This document shows, in pieces, positions 34,540 through 44,762 of a DNA stretch of 44,762 bases. The notes beneath the pieces were generated by a model. That model saw nothing but the letters and a program-made list of their open reading frames with translations, searched no databases and had not been told where the DNA came from. This DNA is from SAR86 cluster bacterium SAR86E (lineage in GTDB: Bacteria; Pseudomonadota; Gammaproteobacteria; Magnimaribacterales; D2472), in NCBI GenBank assembly GCA_000307935.1, contig AMWX01000009.1:1-44762 (forward strand), written 5' to 3'. Every line of letters starts with the position of its first letter. Positions within the stretch are counted from its first letter, which is position 1. A program made the translations under genes and the position numbers.

Positions 34540-36244
34540 AGCTCATTAATAACTGAAGAAATTTAACGTCTTGATCGACGATAAGATTTCCATTTGCTAT
34601 CTCCATTAGTGGATTTTTAATTCCAGCTAAGACCTCTTTAAATAGCAAATCATCAGACTTCACATTAATTGAACAATTTTGAAGTAAATGATTTGTTATC
34701 TGAGCTATCTGATTCCTGATAATTATTGACTTAGTTATACCTGAAGAAAAATTAAAACAAACGTTTATCTTTTCATCGGAATCAATCTTGTTAGGATCTA
34801 GGTTCACCCTCAAGACATCAAAAAACATATCAATGGGAATTTGATCAAGCATGGAACTTTCTGGAGGAATAATATTTTGATCGCTTTGTTTTCCCATTAA
34901 AATTTGAGCCTCGCTCAAGAAATAATTTCTTTTATTTGGATTAGAGGACAGATTGCCAATGAACTGAGCAGATATTGCTCTTAATTCTTTCACATCCTTC
35001 GGTCGGTACTCCAATGCTAATAATAAATCTGATAATTCTAATGCCCATTGCATTTCTTCTTGATCAACAGCTTCTTCAAGTTTCTGAAAAAGAGCATCAT
35101 TTCCGCCTGCTAGATCAGCAATATGTTTTGCTTTTTTAGATGTTGGAGTTGGATCTAACTCGGAAATATTTCCTGAAAACCATCCTAAATAACCATTAAA
35201 AATACTTTTAACAGACCAGCGAACGGTTCCATAAAACTCCTGTAGATATGGAGAAGAACCAACGGCTTTAGGCAACTTAATACGTTCAATGATTTCTTCT
35301 GGATGCATTCCCTGATTCATTAGCCTAATTGTTTGATCATGCACAAATTGAATCCCATCTCGATAAATTGTTAAGTTTTTTTTAACCTCATCATTAAAAA
35401 AAGGTTGGGTATGACTTGGAAATACTTTTGCAGGATTCAAATCTATCATTCTATCCAAGCTGTTAATCCAGGCATTAACATCTCTATGGGATGTACCGCG
35501 TATTGTGTATAAATTAGGAAATGTTTTATAGACATTATCACCAGGAAATAAAGCTGAGTACTCTGGCAGCCAAACAAAAATTTGGTCATCTGTTTCACCT
35601 GGAGCATGAAAAAATTCAAATTCAATGCCTGCGATATTTAGATTGAGCCTATCCTGAAAAGTCACATTTGGTTTTAAATACCCTGGTGCACTCTTCCCAA
35701 CACTTAAATATGGTCCAATGCCAACATTTATAACATCTTCTTCAGGAAGCGCTGTGCCAAACATCTTGGATGACCGGCGAGAAATAATGGGGTTAAGAAT
35801 ACCAAAAATTTTTTCTACTGATGCGGCTGTAAGATCATGCGCAATTACCAGAGGGGTTTCCTCCTGCTGATCAGCAAAGTACTGCGCACCTAGAGTGTGA
35901 TCGCCGTGATTGTGAGTATAGATAATTGCCGCGATGGGATTTGAATTGATTTTTTTAAACTCTGTAAGAACTTTTTTGGCTTGAAAGATGCTGTCGGTAG
36001 CATCAATGATGATATTAAATTCTTTTCCCTCTATTAAATAAGAGTTTGCTATACCAAAACCAATGGCAGCATGAATACCATCCTCATACGAATATATATT
36101 TTGTTGAAATTCTTGAGAATGATTTATAAGATTTTCTACAGATGGATTTGTTATTATGTCTTCAAGTGCAATAGGCTCTGATTGGGAGCAACTCAAAATA
36201 AGAAAGCTTATAATAAATACATTTAAATATTGAATTTTTTTCAT
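34529..36244 (-). CDS. alkylsulfatase-like metallo-beta-lactamase-fold lipoprotein
   Basis: The protein has 571 residues, shorter than SdsA1-type alkylsulfatases (about 650). A lipoprotein signal ends FLILSC (Cys19). The metal motif THNHGDH (H111, H113, D115, H116) and a later His (PSHTQP) are intact, followed by an alkylsulfatase-type helical dimerisation region (about 330-470) and a C-terminal SCP2-like part. At the position where alkylsulfatases have Glu in AAEN, this protein has Asp (FPGDN), as in ordinary MBL enzymes. It may hydrolyse an alkyl sulfate or another ester at the periplasmic face of a membrane. The ATG is only 13 bases from the divergent mnmC start. Confidence 0.8.
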   Translation of the reverse strand: MKKIQYLNVFIISFLILSCSQSEPIALEDIITNPSVENLINHSQEFQQNIYSYEDGIHAAIGFGIANSYLIEGKEFNIIIDATDSIFQAKKVLTEFKKINSNPIAAIIYTHNHGDHTLGAQYFADQQEETPLVIAHDLTAASVEKIFGILNPIISRRSSKMFGTALPEEDVINVGIGPYLSVGKSAPGYLKPNVTFQDRLNLNIAGIEFEFFHAPGETDDQIFVWLPEYSALFPGDNVYKTFPNLYTIRGTSHRDVNAWINSLDRMIDLNPAKVFPSHTQPFFNDEVKKNLTIYRDGIQFVHDQTIRLMNQGMHPEEIIERIKLPKAVGSSPYLQEFYGTVRWSVKSIFNGYLGWFSGNISELDPTPTSKKAKHIADLAGGNDALFQKLEEAVDQEEMQWALELSDLLLALEYRPKDVKELRAISAQFIGNLSSNPNKRNYFLSEAQILMGKQSDQNIIPPESSMLDQIPIDMFFDVLRVNLDPNKIDSDEKINVCFNFSSGITKSIIIRNQIAQITNHLLQNCSINVKSDDLLFKEVLAGIKNPLMEIANGNLIVDQDVKFLQLLMSFRP

Positions 36245-36257
36245 GGTTTACCAATAA

Positions 36258-38084
36258 ATGACTTCTCATCATAGCTGTTTTGAAAATCCATTTGAACAAA
36301 GATATCAAAAAGTTGAATGGGTTGATAACTTCCCGTTTTCAAAAGATTATCAAGATAGATTTTTTCAAAATAATGCTATCGAAGAAATTCAAAATGTTTT
36401 CATCGAACCAAATAATATTCAACACAGAATTATTAATGACGATAACCTCCACATTGGGGAGCTTGGGTTTGGATTTGGTTTAAATTTTTTTGTAACTGCA
36501 AAACTTTGGATTGAACATAAAGATCGAAGTAAAATTAATACTCTTGAATATGTATCCATTGAGGAAGCTCTGCCAACTGAAGAGCAAATCTTAAGAGTGA
36601 TCGAAAACTTTCCTTCATTGAAGCCAATCTGCCAAATTTTTTTAGATGAGTATCAACCACTGCATAATGACATTAATAGAATTTATTTAGAGAAACTTGA
36701 TCTTCGATTAACTTTGATTCATGACAAGGTTGAAACTGGTTTAAAAAATTTGCTCGGGCTTCCAAACAATAAAATACATGCATGGTATTTTGATGGATTT
36801 GACCCAGCAAAAAATTCAGCTATGTGGAGTAGTTCTATTTTTCAAAATATTGGTTTTCTTTCTGCGGCTAATTCGTCATTTGGGACCTTTACATCTGCTG
36901 GCTCAGTCAAGCGAAACTTAAGTAAATTTGGCTTTAAGGTTGATAGAGTAAAAGGTTTTGCATCTAAAAGGCACAAACTTATTGGAAGAAAATATTCCGT
37001 TGAAACTAATCATGCCTCTCGATCAAACAGTGAAATGCAAATCGCAGTGATTGGAACTGGAATATCAGCTTGTTCATTTGCAGCTGCAGCAGCAAAAAAT
37101 GGTGCGTCTGTAGAAATGTTTGAATGCAGCAATAATATTGCAGCAGGAGCTTCTGGCAACCCGGTTGCAGCCCTGTACCCTCGGTTTTCAGCTAATAGCA
37201 CTCCTTATGCTTTTTTAACTGCACAAAGCTACTTTTTTGCCGAAAAAATCTATTCAAAAATACCTGATGCATATCAGCAAACCGGGCTTCTATTTTCTCA
37301 CCCTAACGATTACCTGTCAGAGTGGATGAATGATATGAAACAACTATCTCGTAATGATATTTTTGAATTTTTATCAAATAAGCAAATGCAGGATCGTTAT
37401 GGATTGAATTCTGAAGGCGTTAAAGTTAATCAAGGTGGATATCTCTATCCAAAGTTAATTTGTGAAGCGCTGATAGCTCATCCTAACATTAAAGTTTTTA
37501 AGGGGCACAATTTTACAAACTGGCAGGAAGAAAATTCAAAAATAACTGTTAGCTTTAAAGATCAAGATGAGTGTAAAAATTATGATAGCTTGGTAATGGC
37601 TCATGGACCTGGTTTAACAGAACATTTATCTGGATTAAAGGTTTCTAAAGGTCAATTAGTTGGATTAAAGGAAGCTCAAAAAATTAATTTAGATTTACCC
37701 TTAAATTCAGCTGGTTATATTTTGCCTTGTTGTGATGGGATTACCTGGATAGGCTCAACACACGAAAGAGAGTTCAATAATCTAGAGACAAGTATGAAAT
37801 CCTCCCAAGAGTTAATTAAAAGAACTGAAGAAAATTTTGATTTTATAATTAAGGGTAAACAAAATATACGTATGAAGGCGCGCCTCAGAATAGGCAGCAA
37901 GGATAGATTGCCAATAGCGGGAAAGATTAAGAAAAATGTCTATGCGATTGGAGGATTGGGCTCAAGAGGTTTTAGTCTAGGGCCAATTCTTGGAGAGTAT
38001 ATTGCGTCGCTTATTAATAACTCTCCTAGTCCTATTTCTACAGGACTTGCGCTATCTATTGATCCGTTAAGATTTAAAGATTAA
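36258..38084 (+). CDS. mnmC: bifunctional tRNA (mnm5s2U) biosynthesis protein MnmC
   Basis: The protein has 608 residues. The N-terminal domain (about 1-245) is a DUF752-type SAM methyltransferase with IGELGFGFGLNFFVTAK and WYFDGFDPAKNSAMW. The C-terminal domain (about 255-608) is a FAD-dependent oxidase with the Rossmann motif IAVIGTGISACSFAAAAAKN, SGNPVAALYPRF and a C-terminal GGLGSRGFSLGP. Together they convert cmnm5 to mnm5 at the wobble uridine of tRNAs. The length is slightly below the E. coli protein (about 670), still with both domains. The start agrees with the expected N-terminus and has no Shine-Dalgarno. Confidence 0.95.
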   Translation: MTSHHSCFENPFEQRYQKVEWVDNFPFSKDYQDRFFQNNAIEEIQNVFIEPNNIQHRIINDDNLHIGELGFGFGLNFFVTAKLWIEHKDRSKINTLEYVSIEEALPTEEQILRVIENFPSLKPICQIFLDEYQPLHNDINRIYLEKLDLRLTLIHDKVETGLKNLLGLPNNKIHAWYFDGFDPAKNSAMWSSSIFQNIGFLSAANSSFGTFTSAGSVKRNLSKFGFKVDRVKGFASKRHKLIGRKYSVETNHASRSNSEMQIAVIGTGISACSFAAAAAKNGASVEMFECSNNIAAGASGNPVAALYPRFSANSTPYAFLTAQSYFFAEKIYSKIPDAYQQTGLLFSHPNDYLSEWMNDMKQLSRNDIFEFLSNKQMQDRYGLNSEGVKVNQGGYLYPKLICEALIAHPNIKVFKGHNFTNWQEENSKITVSFKDQDECKNYDSLVMAHGPGLTEHLSGLKVSKGQLVGLKEAQKINLDLPLNSAGYILPCCDGITWIGSTHEREFNNLETSMKSSQELIKRTEENFDFIIKGKQNIRMKARLRIGSKDRLPIAGKIKKNVYAIGGLGSRGFSLGPILGEYIASLINNSPSPISTGLALSIDPLRFKD

Positions 38085-38589
38085 CTAATAGGTTTTCTAC
38101 AAGTAGCTCAGCTGCAGGAAGATCATTGGGAGCATAGCTTGAACCTTTTCTCCACTTTGTTAATCCAGTCCATAAGGTTTTATCTTGAGCCTTATCGCGA
38201 ATGGAAATGCGAAGAAAGAACTCAGGGACTGTATTTATTCTATCAGGTTCATACAAATAATTTCTGTAAACAGGATAGCGATAGAAGCGAAAATCGTCCG
38301 ATTGAATTTTATCCTTGCTTGTTACACTAACATCTATCACTAAGTTCGCTTCTGTTTGAAAAATGTGCCCTATTCCTGTCAAGTAGTTTTTAGCAGCATC
38401 TCCTAAATTTTCAATTAGAATTGGGTCCATTTCAACAGGCAATAGTTCTTTGTTTAAAGAGATAGCAAATACAGATTGGCCCTCAAGTTGGAAATTATCT
38501 CGACTGTTTAGCTCGGTAAATGGAGTCGAGGTGCAAGCTGCAAAGTAAAATAAAATACTGAATATAAAAAAGTTTCTTTTAAGTGTCAT
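38074..38589 (-). CDS. DUF4136-like small lipoprotein
   Basis: The protein has 171 residues from the ATG at 38587-38589; an ATG 14 codons upstream precedes an implausible leader. The lipoprotein signal ends FYFAAC. The mature part has short strands with Tyr/Phe-rich segments (FRFYRYPVYRNYLYEP) and a final helix, loosely like DUF4136 lipoproteins; I would not insist on the family. It is probably attached to the outer membrane. The function is unknown. The 3' end overlaps mnmC by 11 bases. Confidence 0.6.
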   Translation of the reverse strand: MTLKRNFFIFSILFYFAACTSTPFTELNSRDNFQLEGQSVFAISLNKELLPVEMDPILIENLGDAAKNYLTGIGHIFQTEANLVIDVSVTSKDKIQSDDFRFYRYPVYRNYLYEPDRINTVPEFFLRISIRDKAQDKTLWTGLTKWRKGSSYAPNDLPAAELLVENLLVNL

Positions 38590-38621
38590 TGTTGATAGTA
38601 ATCTCTCATTAATATGACTAA

Positions 38622-38627
38622 TATAAT
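38622..38627 (+). promoter_or_regulatory. -10-like box of the M16C peptidase gene
   Basis: TATAAT ends 22 bases before the ATG at 38650, so this gene would carry a leader of about 15 bases, unlike the genes with a 5-7 base gap. No Shine-Dalgarno is visible. Confidence 0.3.
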
Positions 38628-38649
38628 GCATTTACTAGATTTATAAACC

Positions 38650-41490
38650 ATGTTTGAACTAAAAGAATCAAAAAAAATAGAATTGCTTGATGTAAATGCT
38701 CAAGTGTATGAGCATAGCCAATTTAATACTAAACACATTCACTTAAATGCAGATAATGATGAAAAAGTTTTCATGGTTGCATTTAGAACTATCCCAGAAG
38801 ACTCAACAGGAGTGGCTCATATTCTTGAACATACCTCTTTGTGTGGATCAAAAAAATATCCTGTGCGAGATCCTTTTTTTATGATGATAAGACGTTCGCT
38901 AAATTCATTTATGAATGCCTTCACATCTAGCGATTGGACTGCATATCCCTTTGCTACTCAAAATGATAAAGACTTTAATAATTTATTAGATGTATATGTT
39001 GATTCAGCATTTTTTCCAAAACTTGATCCGCTAGATTTTTCTCAGGAAGGACATCGCCTTGAAATTAACGAAAATAATGAATTAGAAATTAAAGGTGTTG
39101 TTTTTAATGAAATGAAGGGAGCAATGAGCTCACCTACAGATCAATTATGGCATGGAATGTCCAAACATCTTTTTGAAGAAACAACTTATCATCATAACAG
39201 TGGCGGTGATCCTGAAAAAATCATTGACTTAACACACTCTGATTTGGTGAACTTTCATCAAAGGCATTACCATCCAAGCAACGCAACTTTTTTTACCTTT
39301 GGAAATGTTGCCATTGATGAGGTGCATAGTCATTTAGAAGAAAATGTATTTCAAAAGTTTGTGCCTGCTAAAGAGCAACTTACAATAAAGCCAGCAAAAA
39401 GATTCTCACAACCCGTCCTTGCAAGCGGGACATATCAACCCATTCCAGGAGATGAAGAAAATCATCATGTAGTAATTAGTTGGCTGCTTGGCGATAGCCA
39501 TGATCCATTAAATTTATTAGAGAAATATTTTTTATCAAATATTTTGCTTGATAACTCAGCCTCACCACTAAGAAAAGCATTAGAGCTATCTAAAATAGGC
39601 AAATCGCCATCTCCGTTTCTTGGGATTGAACCAAGCAATAAAGAAATTGTTTTTATGGCAGGACTGGAAGGTGTTGGGCCCGATCAATCAAGTGAGGTGG
39701 AAGAGTTAATCCTTAATACTCTTAAAAATCTAGTTTCTGATGGTATACCGAAGGATCTCATTGAATCTTCTTTGCATCAATTAGAAATTGGTCAAAGAGA
39801 AGTGTCAGGAGGAGGAATGCCATATGGATTGCAATTAATGCTTGGATGCATGAATGCTTGTATCCATTATGATGATCCGATCTCCATGCTTGACTTAGAT
39901 TCAAACTTTTCAAAATTAAAAGAATTAATTGAAGAGGATGGTTATCTTGAAAATTTAATATCTACAAACTTATTAAGTAATCCTCACAGGCTTAACTATG
40001 AGTTAAAACCTGATAAAAAATTTAATGAGAATCTTGAAAGCTTCTTTTCATCAACCCTAAAGGATAAAGAGCAGTCTCTTACGAATAGGGATAAAGAAGA
40101 TATAAATGATCTAGCTAAAGCCCTGAAAATAAGACAAGAAAAAGAAGATGACGTTGAAATATTGCCTAAAGTAACTATTGCAGATATTCCTCTTAAGCGA
40201 GAATATCCTCAGGAATCATACTCTCGAGGTTGCAGGTCTGTTTATGAGGCTGGAACTAACGGGTTAGTTTATTCTGACTTTTTATTTCCCTGCCAAAACC
40301 TAACATCTAAAGAGCTGCAATTCTCATCGCTGTATACATTTATTCTAACTGAAATAGGGCTAGGTGATTCTTCCTATGATGAGATCCAAGCTTTGCAATC
40401 TAAGCTCACTGGAGGCATTAACGGGTCATTTAAGTTACATACAATTGATCCTAACAGTAAGGGCAATTTGCTATTAAGCATCTCGTCAAAATGCTTAGAA
40501 GAAAACTTTGGCGATATGGAAAAATTAATCTTTAATACATTGAAGAATGCAAGATTTGACGAAGAAAGTAGAATTTTAGATCTATTTAATATTTTTATTG
40601 CCAGGAATGAGGAGTCTCTCAATCAAAATGGCCATATTCTTGCTATGAATTCAGCAGCAAGCAGTTTAAATGCGCTCTCTGCTTCGTCTTTCAATATTTC
40701 TGGATTAGAAATGCTACACCAATCAAAAGCAATTATTTCCAATATAAAAAATGTTACTGATGCAAAAGAGTTGATTGAAATTCTAAAAACTATTCACTCT
40801 AAAATTAAATTTGACCCCGTTAAAATTTTTACTGCCCTTTCTCCAGGTGCTTTGAAGGATAAATTAAAGGAATATAAAGAAATTAAATACCAACCACAGC
40901 AAGATCTTATTCATCCTGTAGATGAGGAAATAGCATGGGTTACCGGATCTCAAGTTTGTTATTGTGCAGAAGCGTTTCAGAGCGTTTCAAGAGAGCATCC
41001 AGACGCCCCATCTCTAACGGTTCTTGCTACCGTTCTTCGCAATGGTTTTTTGCACACAGCTATTCGTGAAAAAGGAGGTGCGTATGGAGCAGGCGCTACA
41101 AATGATACCTCGACAAACACTTTTAAATTTTTCTCATACAGAGATCCAAAATGCAAAGAGACATTTAGCGCATTCAAAGATTCAATTGAATGGGCTTTAA
41201 CTTCCATTACTCACCAACATTTAGAAGAGGCTATACTTGGAGTGGTTTCTTCAATTGACAAGCCGCTATCTCCTGTAGGTGAAGCAAAAAATGATTTCAA
41301 TCTCAATCTTGAAAATATTTCACCATCGGAAAGATTGGCTATGAGACAAAATGTAATTAACTGTTCTATTGATGATTTAATTAGAGTAAGTAAAAAATAT
41401 CTTTCAGGTCGCTCAAAGAAATCCATACTTGCAGGACAGAGCTTTGTTGATGAAGCAAAAAAAATGGGCTTAAAGATAAAGGAAGTTTAA
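38650..41490 (+). CDS. M16C (presequence-protease-like) metallopeptidase
   Basis: The protein has 946 residues with two insulinase-like halves joined by a linker. The zinc motif of the first half is inverted HxxEH (H57, E60, H61) in AHILEHTSLCGS, followed by a second ligand region (FNEMKGAMS). The second half, from about 550, is the catalytically inactive homologue. The C-terminal half contains REKGGAYGAGATN, which binds substrate. This fits PreP/PitrM peptidases (about 970 residues), which degrade free peptides inside a closed chamber. There is no signal peptide, so it is probably cytosolic. Its stop lies 1 base from the end of the convergent lytic transglycosylase gene. Confidence 0.92.
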   Translation: MFELKESKKIELLDVNAQVYEHSQFNTKHIHLNADNDEKVFMVAFRTIPEDSTGVAHILEHTSLCGSKKYPVRDPFFMMIRRSLNSFMNAFTSSDWTAYPFATQNDKDFNNLLDVYVDSAFFPKLDPLDFSQEGHRLEINENNELEIKGVVFNEMKGAMSSPTDQLWHGMSKHLFEETTYHHNSGGDPEKIIDLTHSDLVNFHQRHYHPSNATFFTFGNVAIDEVHSHLEENVFQKFVPAKEQLTIKPAKRFSQPVLASGTYQPIPGDEENHHVVISWLLGDSHDPLNLLEKYFLSNILLDNSASPLRKALELSKIGKSPSPFLGIEPSNKEIVFMAGLEGVGPDQSSEVEELILNTLKNLVSDGIPKDLIESSLHQLEIGQREVSGGGMPYGLQLMLGCMNACIHYDDPISMLDLDSNFSKLKELIEEDGYLENLISTNLLSNPHRLNYELKPDKKFNENLESFFSSTLKDKEQSLTNRDKEDINDLAKALKIRQEKEDDVEILPKVTIADIPLKREYPQESYSRGCRSVYEAGTNGLVYSDFLFPCQNLTSKELQFSSLYTFILTEIGLGDSSYDEIQALQSKLTGGINGSFKLHTIDPNSKGNLLLSISSKCLEENFGDMEKLIFNTLKNARFDEESRILDLFNIFIARNEESLNQNGHILAMNSAASSLNALSASSFNISGLEMLHQSKAIISNIKNVTDAKELIEILKTIHSKIKFDPVKIFTALSPGALKDKLKEYKEIKYQPQQDLIHPVDEEIAWVTGSQVCYCAEAFQSVSREHPDAPSLTVLATVLRNGFLHTAIREKGGAYGAGATNDTSTNTFKFFSYRDPKCKETFSAFKDSIEWALTSITHQHLEEAILGVVSSIDKPLSPVGEAKNDFNLNLENISPSERLAMRQNVINCSIDDLIRVSKKYLSGRSKKSILAGQSFVDEAKKMGLKIKEV

Positions 41491-41491
41491 A

Positions 41492-44762
<3,271 letters not shown>

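Overview
The window is AT-rich, very gene-dense DNA from a Gram-negative bacterium, most likely a streamlined marine gammaproteobacterium (SAR86-like is my guess; no marker here proves it). The gammaproteobacterial signal is zipA next to ligA, an E. coli-type exonuclease I, a bifunctional MnmC, a TonB-dependent receptor and several lipoproteins. Intergenic gaps are tiny, convergent genes often overlap by 4 to 51 bases, and no stretch over 300 bases lacks a gene. I see no phage, transposase, integrase, CRISPR or rRNA.

Layout. (1) 1-9824 is a surface and signalling block: a large FecR/cadherin surface protein (3' end outside the window) with a TPR outer-membrane barrel partner on the minus strand; then, on the plus strand, a TetR-type regulator, a CHASE2 class III nucleotidyl cyclase, a small predicted outer-membrane protein and an MscS channel; then a convergent voltage-gated-type K+ channel with a cyclic-nucleotide-binding domain. 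A sensor cyclase, a cNMP-binding K+ channel and a mechanosensitive channel side by side suggest an envelope or osmotic signalling module. (2) 9951-13921 holds an SLC13-type permease, a homocysteine S-methyltransferase, an alpha/beta hydrolase, tRNA-Val(GAC) and a lone RodZ-like HTH protein. (3) 14018-22250 holds exonuclease I, an acyl-CoA dehydrogenase with a divergent LysR regulator, a methyltransferase, an SDR, a Ca2+/Na+ antiporter, two small membrane proteins, a thioredoxin-like protein and an AMP nucleosidase. (4) 22315-31363 looks catabolic: a GMC oxidoreductase, a PQQ quinohaemoprotein dehydrogenase, tRNA-Leu(TAG), two small membrane proteins, a DUF3604 protein and a TonB-dependent receptor. 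(5) 31451-38589 holds a coiled-coil membrane protein, a two-subunit acyl-CoA dehydrogenase pair, an alkylsulfatase-like metallo-beta-lactamase-fold lipoprotein, MnmC and a small lipoprotein. (6) 38650-44762 holds an M16C metallopeptidase, a lytic-transglycosylase-like lipoprotein, LigA and the C-terminal part of ZipA.

The most striking non-gene signal is a TATAAT-like box 5-7 bases upstream of the start codon of at least seven genes that lack a Shine-Dalgarno. At both tRNA genes the same box lies 12-14 bases from the mature 5' end. This points to widespread leaderless transcription. Other points are a roughly 43-residue insertion in the LigA zinc finger, the cyclase/channel neighbourhood, and a 20-residue tandem repeat in the acidic linker of the surface protein.
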